From: Thermoplasmata archaeon | Lineage (GTDB): Archaea > Thermoplasmatota > Thermoplasmata > Lutacidiplasmatales > UBA184 | Assembly: GCA_021802125.1 (NCBI GenBank) | Contig: JAKAAX010000006.1 | Coordinates: 104,683-168,682 of the forward strand | Direction: 5' to 3' | DNA: 64,000 bases | Shown here: one piece after another, positions 1 through 8,470 of the stretch | How the letters are laid out: each line of letters begins with the position of its first letter | How positions within the stretch are numbered: the stretch's first letter is position 1 | Notes under the pieces: generated by a model | Databases searched by the model: none | What the model was told of the DNA's origin: nothing | The model's input: the letters and a program-made list of their open reading frames with translations, nothing else | Made by a program: the position numbers and the translations under genes

Positions 1-476
1 ACGATGAGGGAGGGCTGGTCGGGGACGTGGAAGGCAGGTTGGCGAAGGTCCACCTTGCCGCTCGCGGACACCACGACCAGCCTCGGCTGCGGGGCGAGCC
101 CCATGCGGTTCCTAAGGGAGGCGTAGGCCGCGCCAAGGGGGGAGAAGGCCACTTCCGGGGTCCACACATGACGGGGAACCGCGCGGAAGGTTCCCGCGCC
201 GACCACCACCGAATCCGAGACCGCCCGCAGGAGACCCATCATCATCCGGTCGTGCGGGTCGAGGGCCGTGATCGCGCTCCCGCCTGAGCGCGGTCCGTCC
301 CCTCCGAGAGAGACGACCCCGTCAACGGTGCTGGCGAAGTTGGCGATGACGTGCGGCCTGCCGGCATGCCGGGGGAACCGGATCTCTCCGCAGAGCCGCG
401 ACAGCTCGCGAGGAAGGGGAAGGGGGCTTCCCGGGCTAAGGTCGAAGAGGTCCACCAACGGGGACGGCAGGGGCAT
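1..476 (-). CDS. RibD C-terminal-type (pyrimidine/DHFR-like) reductase, 3' end cut by the window edge
   Basis: The visible 158 residues begin at an ATG preceded by an in-frame TAG eight codons upstream, and the gene runs off the left edge. The stretch RPHVIANFASTVDGVVSLGG, followed by a GGSAIT segment, an MMGLLRAVSDSVVVGAGTFR helix/strand and a PRLVVVSASG strand, is the pattern of RibD_C reductases. That family reduces the ribosylamino-pyrimidine of riboflavin synthesis or related substrates with NADPH. Substrate cannot be decided from half a protein; archaeal riboflavin reductase and generic 'dihydrofolate reductase family' members look alike here. Family call is fairly safe, role is inference. 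Confidence 0.75.
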   Translation of the reverse strand, partial: MPLPSPLVDLFDLSPGSPLPLPRELSRLCGEIRFPRHAGRPHVIANFASTVDGVVSLGGDGPRSGGSAITALDPHDRMMMGLLRAVSDSVVVGAGTFRAVPRHVWTPEVAFSPLGAAYASLRNRMGLAPQPRLVVVSASGKVDLRQPAFHVPDQPSLI

Positions 477-590
477 CGAGGCCGGGATGCCCCGGGGCTA
501 TTACTGCGCCCCCGATGGGTCCGGGGAAGGAACGGGTGTCCGAGGGCGGCCGCGCGACGCGCGCGGCGACCCTCGGGGGCGAGGGCGGTC

Positions 591-1109
591 TCAGTTGACG
601 GAGATCTTCCGCTCCGGGACCGGGTTAGCCTTGGGGACGGTCACGCGGAGCGTTCCGTCCTTGTAGTGGGCCTCGATCTTCTCGGACAGGACCGGTTCCG
701 GAAGCTCGAAGACCCGCTGGAATCCCTGGTAGGTCCGTTCCCGACGGACGTAGCTCTTCCCGTCGGACCCCGTGGTCTGAGTGCTCTCGGCGCGGATGGA
801 AAGGACGTTCCCGTTCACCCGGATGTCGATCTGGTCCTTGGGGACCCCGGGGAGGTCGGTGTGGATCTCGTAGGCCTGTCCCCGGTCCTCGATGTCCGAG
901 AGCGCGGGAAGGAACGGGAGCGACCGTTCGTCCCTCGTCCCCGCCACCGCGGCGAAGGGGTAGGCGGGCCAGAAGGAGGAGAGGATCTCCTCGCGCAATC
1001 CGTCGAAGAGCCGGTCCATCTGGGACCGGCCGGTCTCCGCAGGAGCGGTCTCCGCAGGTGCGATCTCCGCAGGCGCAGCTCGGGGTCGGACGCGCAGTTT
1101 CGTGGTCAT
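591..1109 (-). CDS. Hsp20 / alpha-crystallin small heat-shock protein
   Basis: 172 residues. An Ala/Pro/Glu-rich N-terminus (three copies of an AP-A-E-T type pentapeptide) is followed by an alpha-crystallin domain over about residues 75-165. It contains YEIHTDLPGVPKDQIDIRV, a basic loop with RRERTYQGFQRVFELPEPV, and the hallmark DGTLRVTVPKA strand. Members are ATP-independent holdases for unfolding proteins. The ATG start is chosen because a GAGGAG Shine-Dalgarno sits just upstream and a TATA-like box lies about 55 bases before it; the longer open frame upstream would run through that promoter. The protein ends KISVN without the usual I-x-I tail motif, so its oligomer contacts may differ. Confidence 0.93.
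   Translation of the reverse strand: MTTKLRVRPRAAPAEIAPAETAPAETGRSQMDRLFDGLREEILSSFWPAYPFAAVAGTRDERSLPFLPALSDIEDRGQAYEIHTDLPGVPKDQIDIRVNGNVLSIRAESTQTTGSDGKSYVRRERTYQGFQRVFELPEPVLSEKIEAHYKDGTLRVTVPKANPVPERKISVN
1031..1075 (-). repeat. 15-bp tandem repeat, three copies, inside the Hsp20 gene
   Basis: Three adjacent 15-bp units (1031-1045, 1046-1060, 1061-1075) differ at only a few positions; the core of each is ctccgcagg on the + strand. They encode three near-identical Ala-Pro-Ala-Glu-Thr/Ile pentapeptides in the flexible N-terminal arm. Such an in-frame minisatellite can change arm length by slippage. Confidence 0.85.
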
Positions 1110-1162
1110 GTTCTTCTCCTCGGCAAGGTGGCCGATACTGGACAATAGTATGTGGGATATTG

Positions 1163-1170
1163 TATTAAAA
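1163..1170 (-). promoter_or_regulatory. TATA-like box of the Hsp20 gene
   Basis: The minus strand reads TTTTAATA inside an AT-rich island (1137-1180) that stands out from GC-rich surroundings. A start site about 25 bases downstream would leave a leader of about 30 bases holding the GAGGAG ribosome-binding site. Confidence 0.6.
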
Positions 1171-1390
1171 GATTTAGAGTTGGTGGGGCTCGAGCGGTGG
1201 CGGGAGGTCGAAGAAGACGTTCCCCGAGGTGCGCACCGTCTCCCTCCCTCCACTCCCCCGAGGCAGGGCCGATGGTACGGACCTCTCGCTCCTCTGTCCC
1301 GGTGTATCGCGTTGGCCAAGGAGGAAATACCCGAGCCCGTCCGTTCGGGAGGAGAGCGCGCTTCCTCGGTGGAAGGGCGATCGAAGGGCG

Positions 1391-4288
1391 ATGTCCGCGC
1401 GAAACGGGCTCCGTTCGGAGCGAGCGGCGATCGTGGTGCTGGCCGTCGGACTGATGCTCCTCTCCTCGTTGCCGGGGGCGCTGGCTCCCGCCCCTCGGAG
1501 TTTCGCGCCTTCTGTCAGGGCGTCGACGCCCGGGTCAGCCCAAGCCTCCGCCGTGCCTCCGGCCCCGCCCGAACACTTCTGGCAGCGGAGCGTCCCGACG
1601 AACGTCCCCGTGAGCAACAACTGGCACCTGGCGGCCGCCGGCGAGCCGGAGTTCACGATCAACCGCTGGGGGGCGATGTCGGCGACGTGGGAGGACCAGG
1701 CGACGGTCGGCTGCCCTCTGGGCCCGGTCGGTCTCTCGGAGTCGAACGATTCGGGGGCCTCCTTCGGGAGCAGCACGGTCCTCGGACCCTTCTACGGGTC
1801 GGACACCTCCTGCGCGAACGGGCAGTTCGAGTTCGACGTCGCGCAGACCTCCAACTCCCCCAACGGCACGATGTGGTTCAGCTACGGGGCCGAGTCCGGT
1901 CCCGGGGACAACACCTACACCACGATGCTCTGGAACAACGGCACGCACGTGAGCGAGCCGGTGATCTCCGTTCCCGCGGCGACCACGGGCAACAACTTCC
2001 TCGACAGGGACTGGATCATGTCCACGCCGAACGGCACGGTGGTCTCCGTGGTGGACTCCTGCCCCGGCAACACCTGCGCGAACATCTACGAGTCGACCGC
2101 CTGGGACGGGATGCACTTCAACCCCGTGGTCCAGGTGTACAACAACGGGGACACCACCGCCTCCGCGGATGCCCTCAACAACGCCCAGTGGCTCGTCGGT
2201 GACCAGGCCACCCCGACCCAGCCGGGGGTCTGCCAGCTGATCACCACGAACAACTCGGGAGCCTCCTGGCAGGCCGCGCCCTCTTCCCCCGCCGGGTGCG
2301 GGTCGATGACCTGGCAGATGGTCTGGGGGCAGGGCCCCTCGGTGGACATCGTGTTCCTCAACTCGGCGGGGACCGCCGTGCTCTTCTCCCAGACCTTGAA
2401 CTGGGGTCGCACCTGGTCGACCCCCGTCACCATCTCGGGAGCTCCTCCGTCGGGGACGATCTTCCAGACGCCCACGATCGCCGCCGACCCTGCGACCGGG
2501 GAGGTCGCGATCTTCTGGCTGGACACGCGGGCCAACCCCTCCACGGACCAGTGGAACGTCTACGAGACCGATAGCCCCGACAACGGGGCGTCCTGGTCGC
2601 CGGTGCAGCAGGTCTCCAGCGCGGTCGTCGGGACGGGCTCGAGCTTCTGGTCGGGGGACTGGATCTGGTCCCGCCTCACGCCCTGGGGGACCGCGGCGGT
2701 GATCTGGGGCGACAACCGCACCAACAGCCGACTGCTCACCGAGTTCGCCCAGATGCCATACGAGGCTCCCTCGGCGGGGAACCTGACGGTCAGCGTCGTC
2801 GACGCCGCGCTCAACCCGGTCGCGAACGCCTACGTCAGCGTGGGAGGGAGCTACGGCCGGACCTCGAGCGCGGGGACGGTCACCTTCTACAACCTCGCTC
2901 CAGGCTCGGTCCCGTGCACCGCGTACAAGGCGGGGGTGGGGAGCGGGTCGGCGACCGGCTCGGTCACCAAGGGGACCACTTCCTCGGTGCAGATCCGGCT
3001 TGGAGGAGGTACCTCGCTCACGGCAGGGGCCACCGCGAACGTCACCCTCGGTCGGAGCCCCCTGGTCGTGGGGTTCACCGGCACGGCCTCGGGAGGGACC
3101 GCACCCTACAGCTACGCCTGGAACTTCGGCGACGGCGCGAGCTCCCTCCTCCAGGGTCCGAGCCACACCTACTCGGCACCCGGGAACTACACGGCGCACC
3201 TGTGGGTGAACGATTCCGCGAGCGGCAGCGCGACCGCGCAGGTGTCGATCGCCGTCTGGAACGCCCTGCAGCCGGTGACCGTGTCCCTTCAGGCGCTTCC
3301 GACGACGGCGACGCTGGGGAACGCGGTCGCGTTCACGGCGACCCCGGGAGGCGGCACCGGGACGTACACGTCCTACCTCTGGTCCTCGCTCCCCACGGGT
3401 TGCCCCACGCCCACCGCCCCCTCCTTCTCCTGCACGCCGACCGTGGTGGGCCACTGGAACGTCTCCGTCGTCGTCACCGACAGCGGCGGTCGGCAGGGCA
3501 CTGCGAGGGTCCAGGTGAACGTCTACTCGGGGACCCCGCCCGCTTTGACCCTCGCGCTCGTGGCCGTCCCACGGGCCTTCTTGCTCGGGACCTCCACCAC
3601 CCTCACAGCGACCCCTTCGGGAGGCACGCCTCCCTACGCCAGCTACGCCTGGACCGGGCTCCCCTCGGGCTGCGCAAGCGTGGACCAAGCGAGCTTCAGC
3701 TGCGTCCCCGCCGCGGCGGGGCACTTCAACGTCACGGCCACCGTGACCGACACGGCGGGCGGCCAGGCCTCGGGGACCGTCGAGGTCGACGTCTGGTCCG
3801 CACCGACCCCCGTCGGGGTCACGGCGACGGCCCACCCCGCTTCCCTCGCTGTCGGGTCCTCTACGACCCTGGATGCCGTCGCCCAGGGCGGCTCCGGGAC
3901 CTACCCCACCTACGCGTGGGGCGCGCTCCCGCCTGGCTGCGCCGCCCAGAACGCCGCGTCGTTCTCCTGCGCGCCCTCCTCCCCGGGCCACTACAACGCG
4001 ACCGTCACGGTCACCGACTCGCAGGGACACTCCGGCCACGCGACCGTGGAGATCGACGTGTACTCGGCTTCCAGCTCCCGGTCCCCGCCAACAGGGTCCA
4101 CGAGCCCTCTCGGCCTGGGGGCCTGGGGTTTGCCGCTCCTCGCGCTTGCCGTGCTCGTGGTCGTGGCGGTCGCGGCGGCCCTGGTCCTTCGACACCGACG
4201 CCGCCCGCGCTCCCCTAGCCCGGACGCCGGACCGGACCCGAGCGGTGCCGGGCCCCCGGGTCCCTGGGCGCCCTCGGGCCCCTCGTGA
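1391..4288 (+). CDS. Large cell-surface protein: sialidase-like propeller, PKD and Ig-like repeats, C-terminal membrane anchor
   Basis: 965 residues. A hydrophobic signal segment lies at about 13-32. Residues about 60-450 look like a BNR/sialidase-type beta-propeller, with recurring NSGASW / DNGASWSP / WGRTWSTP Asp-box-like motifs and many N-x-S/T sites. A carboxypeptidase-regulatory-like module follows (NLTVSVVDAALNPVANAYV), then a PKD domain with the signature YAWNFGDG and HTYSAPGNYTA. Three homologous Ig-like repeats of about 90 residues come next, each with a W-x-x-LP-x-GC core and a second Cys (SFSC, SCVP), probably a disulphide. One transmembrane helix at about 905-930 and a basic Pro-rich tail anchor it. 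The ATG is preferred over the longer frame because it begins just before the signal segment. Glycan hydrolysis is possible but catalytic residues cannot be assigned. Confidence 0.85.
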   Translation: MSARNGLRSERAAIVVLAVGLMLLSSLPGALAPAPRSFAPSVRASTPGSAQASAVPPAPPEHFWQRSVPTNVPVSNNWHLAAAGEPEFTINRWGAMSATWEDQATVGCPLGPVGLSESNDSGASFGSSTVLGPFYGSDTSCANGQFEFDVAQTSNSPNGTMWFSYGAESGPGDNTYTTMLWNNGTHVSEPVISVPAATTGNNFLDRDWIMSTPNGTVVSVVDSCPGNTCANIYESTAWDGMHFNPVVQVYNNGDTTASADALNNAQWLVGDQATPTQPGVCQLITTNNSGASWQAAPSSPAGCGSMTWQMVWGQGPSVDIVFLNSAGTAVLFSQTLNWGRTWSTPVTISGAPPSGTIFQTPTIAADPATGEVAIFWLDTRANPSTDQWNVYETDSPDNGASWSPVQQVSSAVVGTGSSFWSGDWIWSRLTPWGTAAVIWGDNRTNSRLLTEFAQMPYEAPSAGNLTVSVVDAALNPVANAYVSVGGSYGRTSSAGTVTFYNLAPGSVPCTAYKAGVGSGSATGSVTKGTTSSVQIRLGGGTSLTAGATANVTLGRSPLVVGFTGTASGGTAPYSYAWNFGDGASSLLQGPSHTYSAPGNYTAHLWVNDSASGSATAQVSIAVWNALQPVTVSLQALPTTATLGNAVAFTATPGGGTGTYTSYLWSSLPTGCPTPTAPSFSCTPTVVGHWNVSVVVTDSGGRQGTARVQVNVYSGTPPALTLALVAVPRAFLLGTSTTLTATPSGGTPPYASYAWTGLPSGCASVDQASFSCVPAAAGHFNVTATVTDTAGGQASGTVEVDVWSAPTPVGVTATAHPASLAVGSSTTLDAVAQGGSGTYPTYAWGALPPGCAAQNAASFSCAPSSPGHYNATVTVTDSQGHSGHATVEIDVYSASSSRSPPTGSTSPLGLGAWGLPLLALAVLVVVAVAAALVLRHRRRPRSPSPDAGPDPSGAGPPGPWAPSGPS

Positions 4289-4356
4289 CCGCGGATCCCA
4301 AGCCGCCCCCCGCCGCCTCACGCGGGGCTCGCCGCTGCGAGCCGACTTGACCGAGC

Positions 4357-4364
4357 ACTTATCC
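4357..4364 (+). promoter_or_regulatory. TATA-like box for the VOC gene
   Basis: ACTTATCC centred about 29 bases before the GTG at 4389. The spacing puts transcription start at or very near the start codon, so the mRNA is probably leaderless; no Shine-Dalgarno is visible. Confidence 0.5.
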
Positions 4365-4388
4365 GCATAGCCCGTTCACGTCGCGCCC

Positions 4389-4889
4389 GTGCTCCGACGG
4401 GTCGACCACGTAGCTCTGCGCGTTCCCTATCTCCGGAAGGCCGAGGCGCTCTACCTCCACCTGTTCGACCTGACCGTGGCGTACCGGGAGGTGGAGACCC
4501 CGGAGGGGTGGCTCACGCTGCCTCCGGAGATGGGATGGGCGGAAGCGGAGGCGGCCGGGGCGCGGATCGGGCTGTCGGTGCTCTCGCGCGAAGGCCTCGT
4601 CCTCCAGCTCGAGGGCAGGGACCGGGTCGTGCCCGGAGAGCGCCTCGCGCACGTGGGGCTCGACGGGGACGAAGGGGAGATCAGCCGCCTGGAGTCGCTC
4701 GTCTGGGGGCTCGGCGGACAGGTCGTCACGAGGCTCCCCGACCATCTGGTCTTCGACGACGCCTACGGGGTCCGCTGGGATGTCTCGGCGAGCCGCGCGA
4801 GCTACGTGAGCGACACGAGCTCCGGGGCCCGGTCGGGACGATGGTTCCGTCCCAGGTCCTCCTCCGCGGTCTCTCGGCGCGGTCTCTAA
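4389..4889 (+). CDS. VOC (glyoxalase/dioxygenase-fold) family protein
   Basis: 166 residues from a GTG start. The N-terminus RRVDHVALRVPYLRKAEALY and the mid-protein strand RLAHVGLDGDEGEISRLESL mark the two beta-alpha-beta-beta-beta halves of a vicinal-oxygen-chelate fold. The second half ends with a LVFDDAYGVRWDV strand resembling the usual D-P-x-G-x-x-x-E/D metal-ligand strand. The first His (DHVAL) is in the position of a metal ligand. Substrate is unknown. The last 25 residues are Ser/Arg-rich and disordered-looking. The next gene is convergent, so it stands alone. Confidence 0.75.
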   Translation: MLRRVDHVALRVPYLRKAEALYLHLFDLTVAYREVETPEGWLTLPPEMGWAEAEAAGARIGLSVLSREGLVLQLEGRDRVVPGERLAHVGLDGDEGEISRLESLVWGLGGQVVTRLPDHLVFDDAYGVRWDVSASRASYVSDTSSGARSGRWFRPRSSSAVSRRGL

Positions 4890-4914
4890 CGGCGGTCCCC
4901 CGCCGAGGGGCGGC

Positions 4915-5703
4915 TCACACCGCCGAGGGGGTCTGCGCCGAGAGCGGCCAGCTGCCGATGAAGGCCGACGGGTTCCCCGTGTAGTAGAGGGAGATGGTGC
5001 AGGCGCCGGGGAGGGTGTTGCACCAGGCCGGGGGACCGTAGTAGTCGTCCCCGATGCTCCCATCGATGGAGGTCGAGATGCAGTAACCGCCCAGGTAGGT
5101 GGTGAACGTGTCACCGGCGTTGATCACGGGGCTCCTGGGGTTGGTCTGGTTGAAGTAGACGAGGTCGTACATCGGGACCCCGGCGCCGACGGTCCCGAAA
5201 CAGTTCAGGTTCCCGGTCTTGTAGTTCGGTGTGAGATGGCCCCCGCACACGGGAACGGTGGGAGTGGGAGGCGTCCCTCCCCCTGCGCCCTGGAACGTGT
5301 TGGTCATGTTGATCGAGGATAGGGGCGCGATGAGCTTGACCGTCCCGTTGCAGGAGAGCTCCACATCGATGAGCGAGATCAGCGGAGCGGGACTCTGCAC
5401 CTGGGAGACGATGGTCACCATCCCGTTGACGAAGCAGGCGCGGTAGCCGGTGACGGTGTTGATCACCGGGCACTGACCTCCAGCATGGATTCCCGGCTGA
5501 TTGTCCCCCTGGCCGATGAGCTCGACCTGGGTGTTGTTCCACTCCGTGGTGAACCCCACGTACGGGGTCGGAGGCGGCATCGGGACCTTGATCATGTAGT
5601 AGAGGGCCGCCAGGAGGACCATCGTGAGGGCGACCAGCATCACCGACGCGATGACGGGAGTGACCCCCCGCTTCCTGTGACGACGGAACCGCCACCTTTC
5701 CAT
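4915..5703 (-). CDS. Archaeal type IV pilin-like surface subunit
   Basis: 262 residues. Basic N-terminus RFRRHRKRGVTPVIASVMLV followed by a 20-residue hydrophobic helix is the class III (prepilin peptidase, PibD-type) signal of archaeal pilins; cleavage is expected after the KRG. The rest is a beta-rich, Asn-glycosylation-site-rich ectodomain with several Cys (CPVI, CFVN, SCNG, VCGG, NCFG) that could form disulphides. Start ATG lies 55-60 bases after a TATA-like box. No pilus assembly ATPase or TadC-like gene is in the window, so the machinery must be elsewhere. Confidence 0.8.
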   Translation of the reverse strand: MERWRFRRHRKRGVTPVIASVMLVALTMVLLAALYYMIKVPMPPPTPYVGFTTEWNNTQVELIGQGDNQPGIHAGGQCPVINTVTGYRACFVNGMVTIVSQVQSPAPLISLIDVELSCNGTVKLIAPLSSINMTNTFQGAGGGTPPTPTVPVCGGHLTPNYKTGNLNCFGTVGAGVPMYDLVYFNQTNPRSPVINAGDTFTTYLGGYCISTSIDGSIGDDYYGPPAWCNTLPGACTISLYYTGNPSAFIGSWPLSAQTPSAV

Positions 5704-5759
5704 GGAACAGGCCGGTGGGCGAAACTCCGCCCTCCGTAGGATGTGATACGGGCTGCTCG

Positions 5760-5767
5760 GATAAAAG
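5760..5767 (-). promoter_or_regulatory. TATA-like box of the pilin gene
   Basis: The minus strand reads CTTTTATC, a good archaeal TATA core, about 60 bases before the pilin ATG; this predicts a leader of about 30 bases. Confidence 0.55.
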
Positions 5768-5813
5768 CCTCCCCGACCGCTCCCGGGGGGCTCGTGGGCC
5801 AAAGTGCCCTGGT

Positions 5814-6602
5814 TCAGTCGCCCTCTCGCCACCGGTACAGGTAGAACGAGAGCAGGATCCCGGCGATGGCCATTCCCACGAGCAGCCCCGCGTCCAGGAG
5901 GTAGTCGCCCATCGTCGGGGTCTCAGGGAGAAGCCCCAGAGTCCCCTTGGTGAGCTGGGCGGCGTACGTTCCGGGCAGCAGACGGGCCGCGTCCTGCCAG
6001 ATGGGTGGCAGGATGCTCAAGGGGTAGTAGAGCGGCGAGATCATGCCGAGCGCCGTGAAGGCCAGGTTGCCCACCGGCCAGACCTCCCGCCGGGTCCGGA
6101 TACGGCTCGAGATGGCGATCCCGATGGCCGAGAAGAGGACCCACAGCACGACGATGGACCCCGCGAGGACGAACCACCCGTACACCGGAATGGAGATCCC
6201 GGGCTGGACGGCCAGCAGGACCCCCAGGACCACGAGCGCGGGCGCGGCCGCGATGAAGTTCGAGATCGCGATGCCCATGAGGTAGCGGAACTTCCCCATG
6301 GGGGAGGCGACGAAGAGGTCCTGGAGGGCGTTCTCGAGCCGGTACCAGGCCGAGTCGCCCAGGACCCAGTTGCCGCAGTTCTGCGTCGTGAAGAGCATCG
6401 CCCCCACGATCTCCCCGGGGAAGAGCGAGGCGGGGGAGATGAGGCGGAGGAAGTAGAGGAAGATGAACGGGACCAGCACCGGGGCGACGGCCACCGCAGG
6501 GTTTCGCGAGATCCACCGCCAGCCGATGATGCCCCAGGCCGGAAGCACCCGGCCCGCCCGGGGAAGTCCCTCCCCGACAGGTCGCACCGACGCGGTCGCC
6601 AT
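5814..6602 (-). CDS. ABC-2 type exporter permease (second of two)
   Basis: 262 residues with six hydrophobic segments in the layout of ABC-2 (drug/lipid/polysaccharide exporter) permeases. A cytoplasmic N-terminus with the WRWISRNPAVAVAPVLVPFIF segment enters TM1, the CGNWVLGDSAWYRLENALQDLFVASPMGKFRYLMG stretch is the coupling helix region, and YPLSILPPIWQDAARLLPGTYAAQLTKG is the typical loop before the last TM. Third gene of a minus-strand operon, 6 bases after the first permease. With its sister it probably forms a heterodimeric membrane domain driven by the ATPase at 7417-8370. Confidence 0.88.
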   Translation of the reverse strand: MATASVRPVGEGLPRAGRVLPAWGIIGWRWISRNPAVAVAPVLVPFIFLYFLRLISPASLFPGEIVGAMLFTTQNCGNWVLGDSAWYRLENALQDLFVASPMGKFRYLMGIAISNFIAAAPALVVLGVLLAVQPGISIPVYGWFVLAGSIVVLWVLFSAIGIAISSRIRTRREVWPVGNLAFTALGMISPLYYPLSILPPIWQDAARLLPGTYAAQLTKGTLGLLPETPTMGDYLLDAGLLVGMAIAGILLSFYLYRWREGD

Positions 6603-6608
6603 CCCTTC

Positions 6609-7430
6609 TCACCCCTCCCGGGCCGCGACGCGGGCCCAGTGGACGGCGAAGGCGAAGAGCGCGAGGGCGGAGACGGTGATGGAGAGCGACGCGGTCAGGA
6701 GCTCAGCGTTCGAGAGCTGGGTGAGCCCTTCGGCCCAGGTGACCAGGGCGGCCGCCGCGCTGGGCGGAAGGAGGAGCGCGATCGGCTCCACGGCGGGAGG
6801 GACGCCGATCGTCCTCCACGTCTGGAGCGGGTAGAAGACCGGCGGAAGCACGCCGAAGGCGTTGTAGAAGAGGCTCGAGTACGGCCAGATCGCCCGCGAG
6901 TCCTCGAAGAGGGTGGAGAAGACGTATCCGAGGGAGGAGGCGAACAGCCAGAGGCCAATCAGGCAGAGGAGGAAGATCCCTGCCGCGAACCAGCCCATCG
7001 GGTGCACGACCTCGGCCACGACGAGGAGGAGACCTACCGGTGGCAGGTAGGCCAGCATGATCCCGGCCGCGATCCCGACGAAGTACGCCTCTGGGGTGAG
7101 CGGCGAGGCGTGGTAGAGCTCCGTCAAGCGGTGGTCGATCCGGATGTAGGCCGCCTCGTTCGTGACCCGCTCCCCGATCTGGAAGACGGAGAAGAGCACC
7201 GCCCCGACGAGCGCCCAGGGCAGGAGGCTCCGAGCGAGGACCCAGACGAAGACGAGGAACACCACCTGCACGACCATCGAGGTCGCGAGCGCCAGCGTCT
7301 CGTGGAGCTGCACCCGGAGCTCCGTCGCGGTGAACGCCGGGAGCCCCTGCCAGCGGGAGCTCCGGGACCTGCGTTCACCCTCCGCCCGTCGGGCGGCGAC
7401 GCCGGGGAGGCCGAGGTCAGCCGTGGCCAT
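6609..7430 (-). CDS. ABC-2 type exporter permease (first of two)
   Basis: 273 residues, about six transmembrane segments. The ERVTNEAAYIRIDHRLTELYHASPLTPEAYFVGI stretch is the coupling-helix region of ABC-2 permeases, and FGVLPPVFYPLQTWRTIGVPPAVEPIALLLP matches the pre-TM6 loop of the neighbouring permease, so the two are distant paralogues. It overlaps the upstream ATPase gene by 14 bases, consistent with translational coupling. The exported substrate is unknown. Confidence 0.88.
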   Translation of the reverse strand: MATADLGLPGVAARRAEGERRSRSSRWQGLPAFTATELRVQLHETLALATSMVVQVVFLVFVWVLARSLLPWALVGAVLFSVFQIGERVTNEAAYIRIDHRLTELYHASPLTPEAYFVGIAAGIMLAYLPPVGLLLVVAEVVHPMGWFAAGIFLLCLIGLWLFASSLGYVFSTLFEDSRAIWPYSSLFYNAFGVLPPVFYPLQTWRTIGVPPAVEPIALLLPPSAAAALVTWAEGLTQLSNAELLTASLSITVSALALFAFAVHWARVAAREG

Positions 7431-8370
7431 TCTCTTCCTCGTCGATGGAGCGCCCCACGAGCCGGAGGAACGCCTCCTCCAGGGTCACGGGACCGACCGT
7501 GGCGGGGACCTTCCGTCGTAGCGCGATCTGCAGCAGCTCCTCCACCTTCTCCGGACCGGTGATCACGTGGAGCGCGACCCCGTCGTCCATCAACCGTCCG
7601 AAGCCCTCGAGCTCGGCCTTCAGCCCGGGTCGGTCCGCGAAGGGTCCCGGGAAGCTCACGCGGAGCGTGCCGCCCGTCGAGCGCTTGAGCTCCTCGGAGG
7701 TCCCCTTGCCGACGACCTGGCCGCGGTCGATGACGTACAGGTGGTGCGACAGGACGTCGGCCTCGTCGAGGTAGTGGGTCGTCAGCAGGATCGTCGAGCC
7801 CAGGCGGGTGAGCCGTCGGAGCGACTCCCAGACCCCCCGGCGAGCGAACGGGTCGAGCCCGATGGTCGGCTCGTCCAGGAAGAGGAGAGGGGCTTGCGTC
7901 GCGATGACGGTCGCGACCATGGCCCGCTGCTTCTGCCCTCCGGAAAGGGTGACGTTGAGACGGTCCGCGACCTCCTCCAGACCCATCAGACCGAGGGCTT
8001 CCTCCGTGCGGCTCTTCGCGGTCTCGCGCACGAACCCCCGCGACCGAAGGTAGGTGTAGATCTGCTCGCGGGGGGTGAGGTGGAAGAACGGCTTGCCCTC
8101 CTGCGGCACGACGGCGATGAGCGGGCGGACCCCCTCCGGGTCGGACACCACGTCCCGGTCGAAGACCCGGATCGCCCCCGAGGTGGGCATGAGCAGCGTC
8201 GAGGCGATGCGGAGGAACGTGGTCTTCCCGGCCCCGTTACGGCCGAGCAAGGAGACGCGCTGGCCCCGTTCCACCGTGAGCGAGACGCCGGAGAGCGCTT
8301 CCACGGGCTTCTGCCCGCGCGTGCGGTAGGTCTTGCGGACCTGTTCGGCGTGGATAGCTTCCGCCACCAT
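7417..8370 (-). CDS. ABC exporter ATP-binding protein (DrrA/CcmA-like)
   Basis: 317 residues. The nucleotide-binding domain shows Walker A GRNGAGKTT (about 43-51), a Q-loop (VVPQEGKPFF), signature LSGGQKQR, Walker B LLFLDEP with GLDP D-loop, and switch His in LLTTHYLDEAD. A C-terminal extension of about 90 residues (from STGGTLRVSFPG) follows the DrrA-type pattern with a VTLEEAFLRLVG end. It energises the two ABC-2 permeases encoded downstream. First gene of the operon, with a TATA-like box about 32 bases upstream. Drug, lipid or glycoconjugate export are all possible. Confidence 0.92.
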   Translation of the reverse strand: MVAEAIHAEQVRKTYRTRGQKPVEALSGVSLTVERGQRVSLLGRNGAGKTTFLRIASTLLMPTSGAIRVFDRDVVSDPEGVRPLIAVVPQEGKPFFHLTPREQIYTYLRSRGFVRETAKSRTEEALGLMGLEEVADRLNVTLSGGQKQRAMVATVIATQAPLLFLDEPTIGLDPFARRGVWESLRRLTRLGSTILLTTHYLDEADVLSHHLYVIDRGQVVGKGTSEELKRSTGGTLRVSFPGPFADRPGLKAELEGFGRLMDDGVALHVITGPEKVEELLQIALRRKVPATVGPVTLEEAFLRLVGRSIDEEENGHG

Positions 8371-8397
8371 GTTGACGGAACGTTCGAGCTGGCGTCG

Positions 8398-8406
8398 CTA
8401 TAAATC
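8398..8406 (-). promoter_or_regulatory. TATA-like box of the ABC exporter operon
   Basis: The minus strand reads GATTTATAG, a strong TATA core, centred 32 bases before the ATPase ATG; the leader would be very short. Confidence 0.6.
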
Positions 8407-8470
8407 GGTTAGTTCAGCGAACTATTCGCGTATGGCGCACCGTCCCGGTGAGGGGGGGCCCTTCGCGCCG

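Noticed and set aside
1535..4321. 928-codon open frame on the minus strand opposite the sialidase/PKD gene
   Set aside because: Arg/Gly/Asp/His-rich translation with no domain pattern; it is the antisense shadow of a clear surface protein in GC-rich DNA.
5715..7562. 615-codon + strand frame across the ABC permeases
   Set aside because: Highly charged Arg/Glu/Asp-rich sequence without motifs, opposite two convincing membrane permeases.
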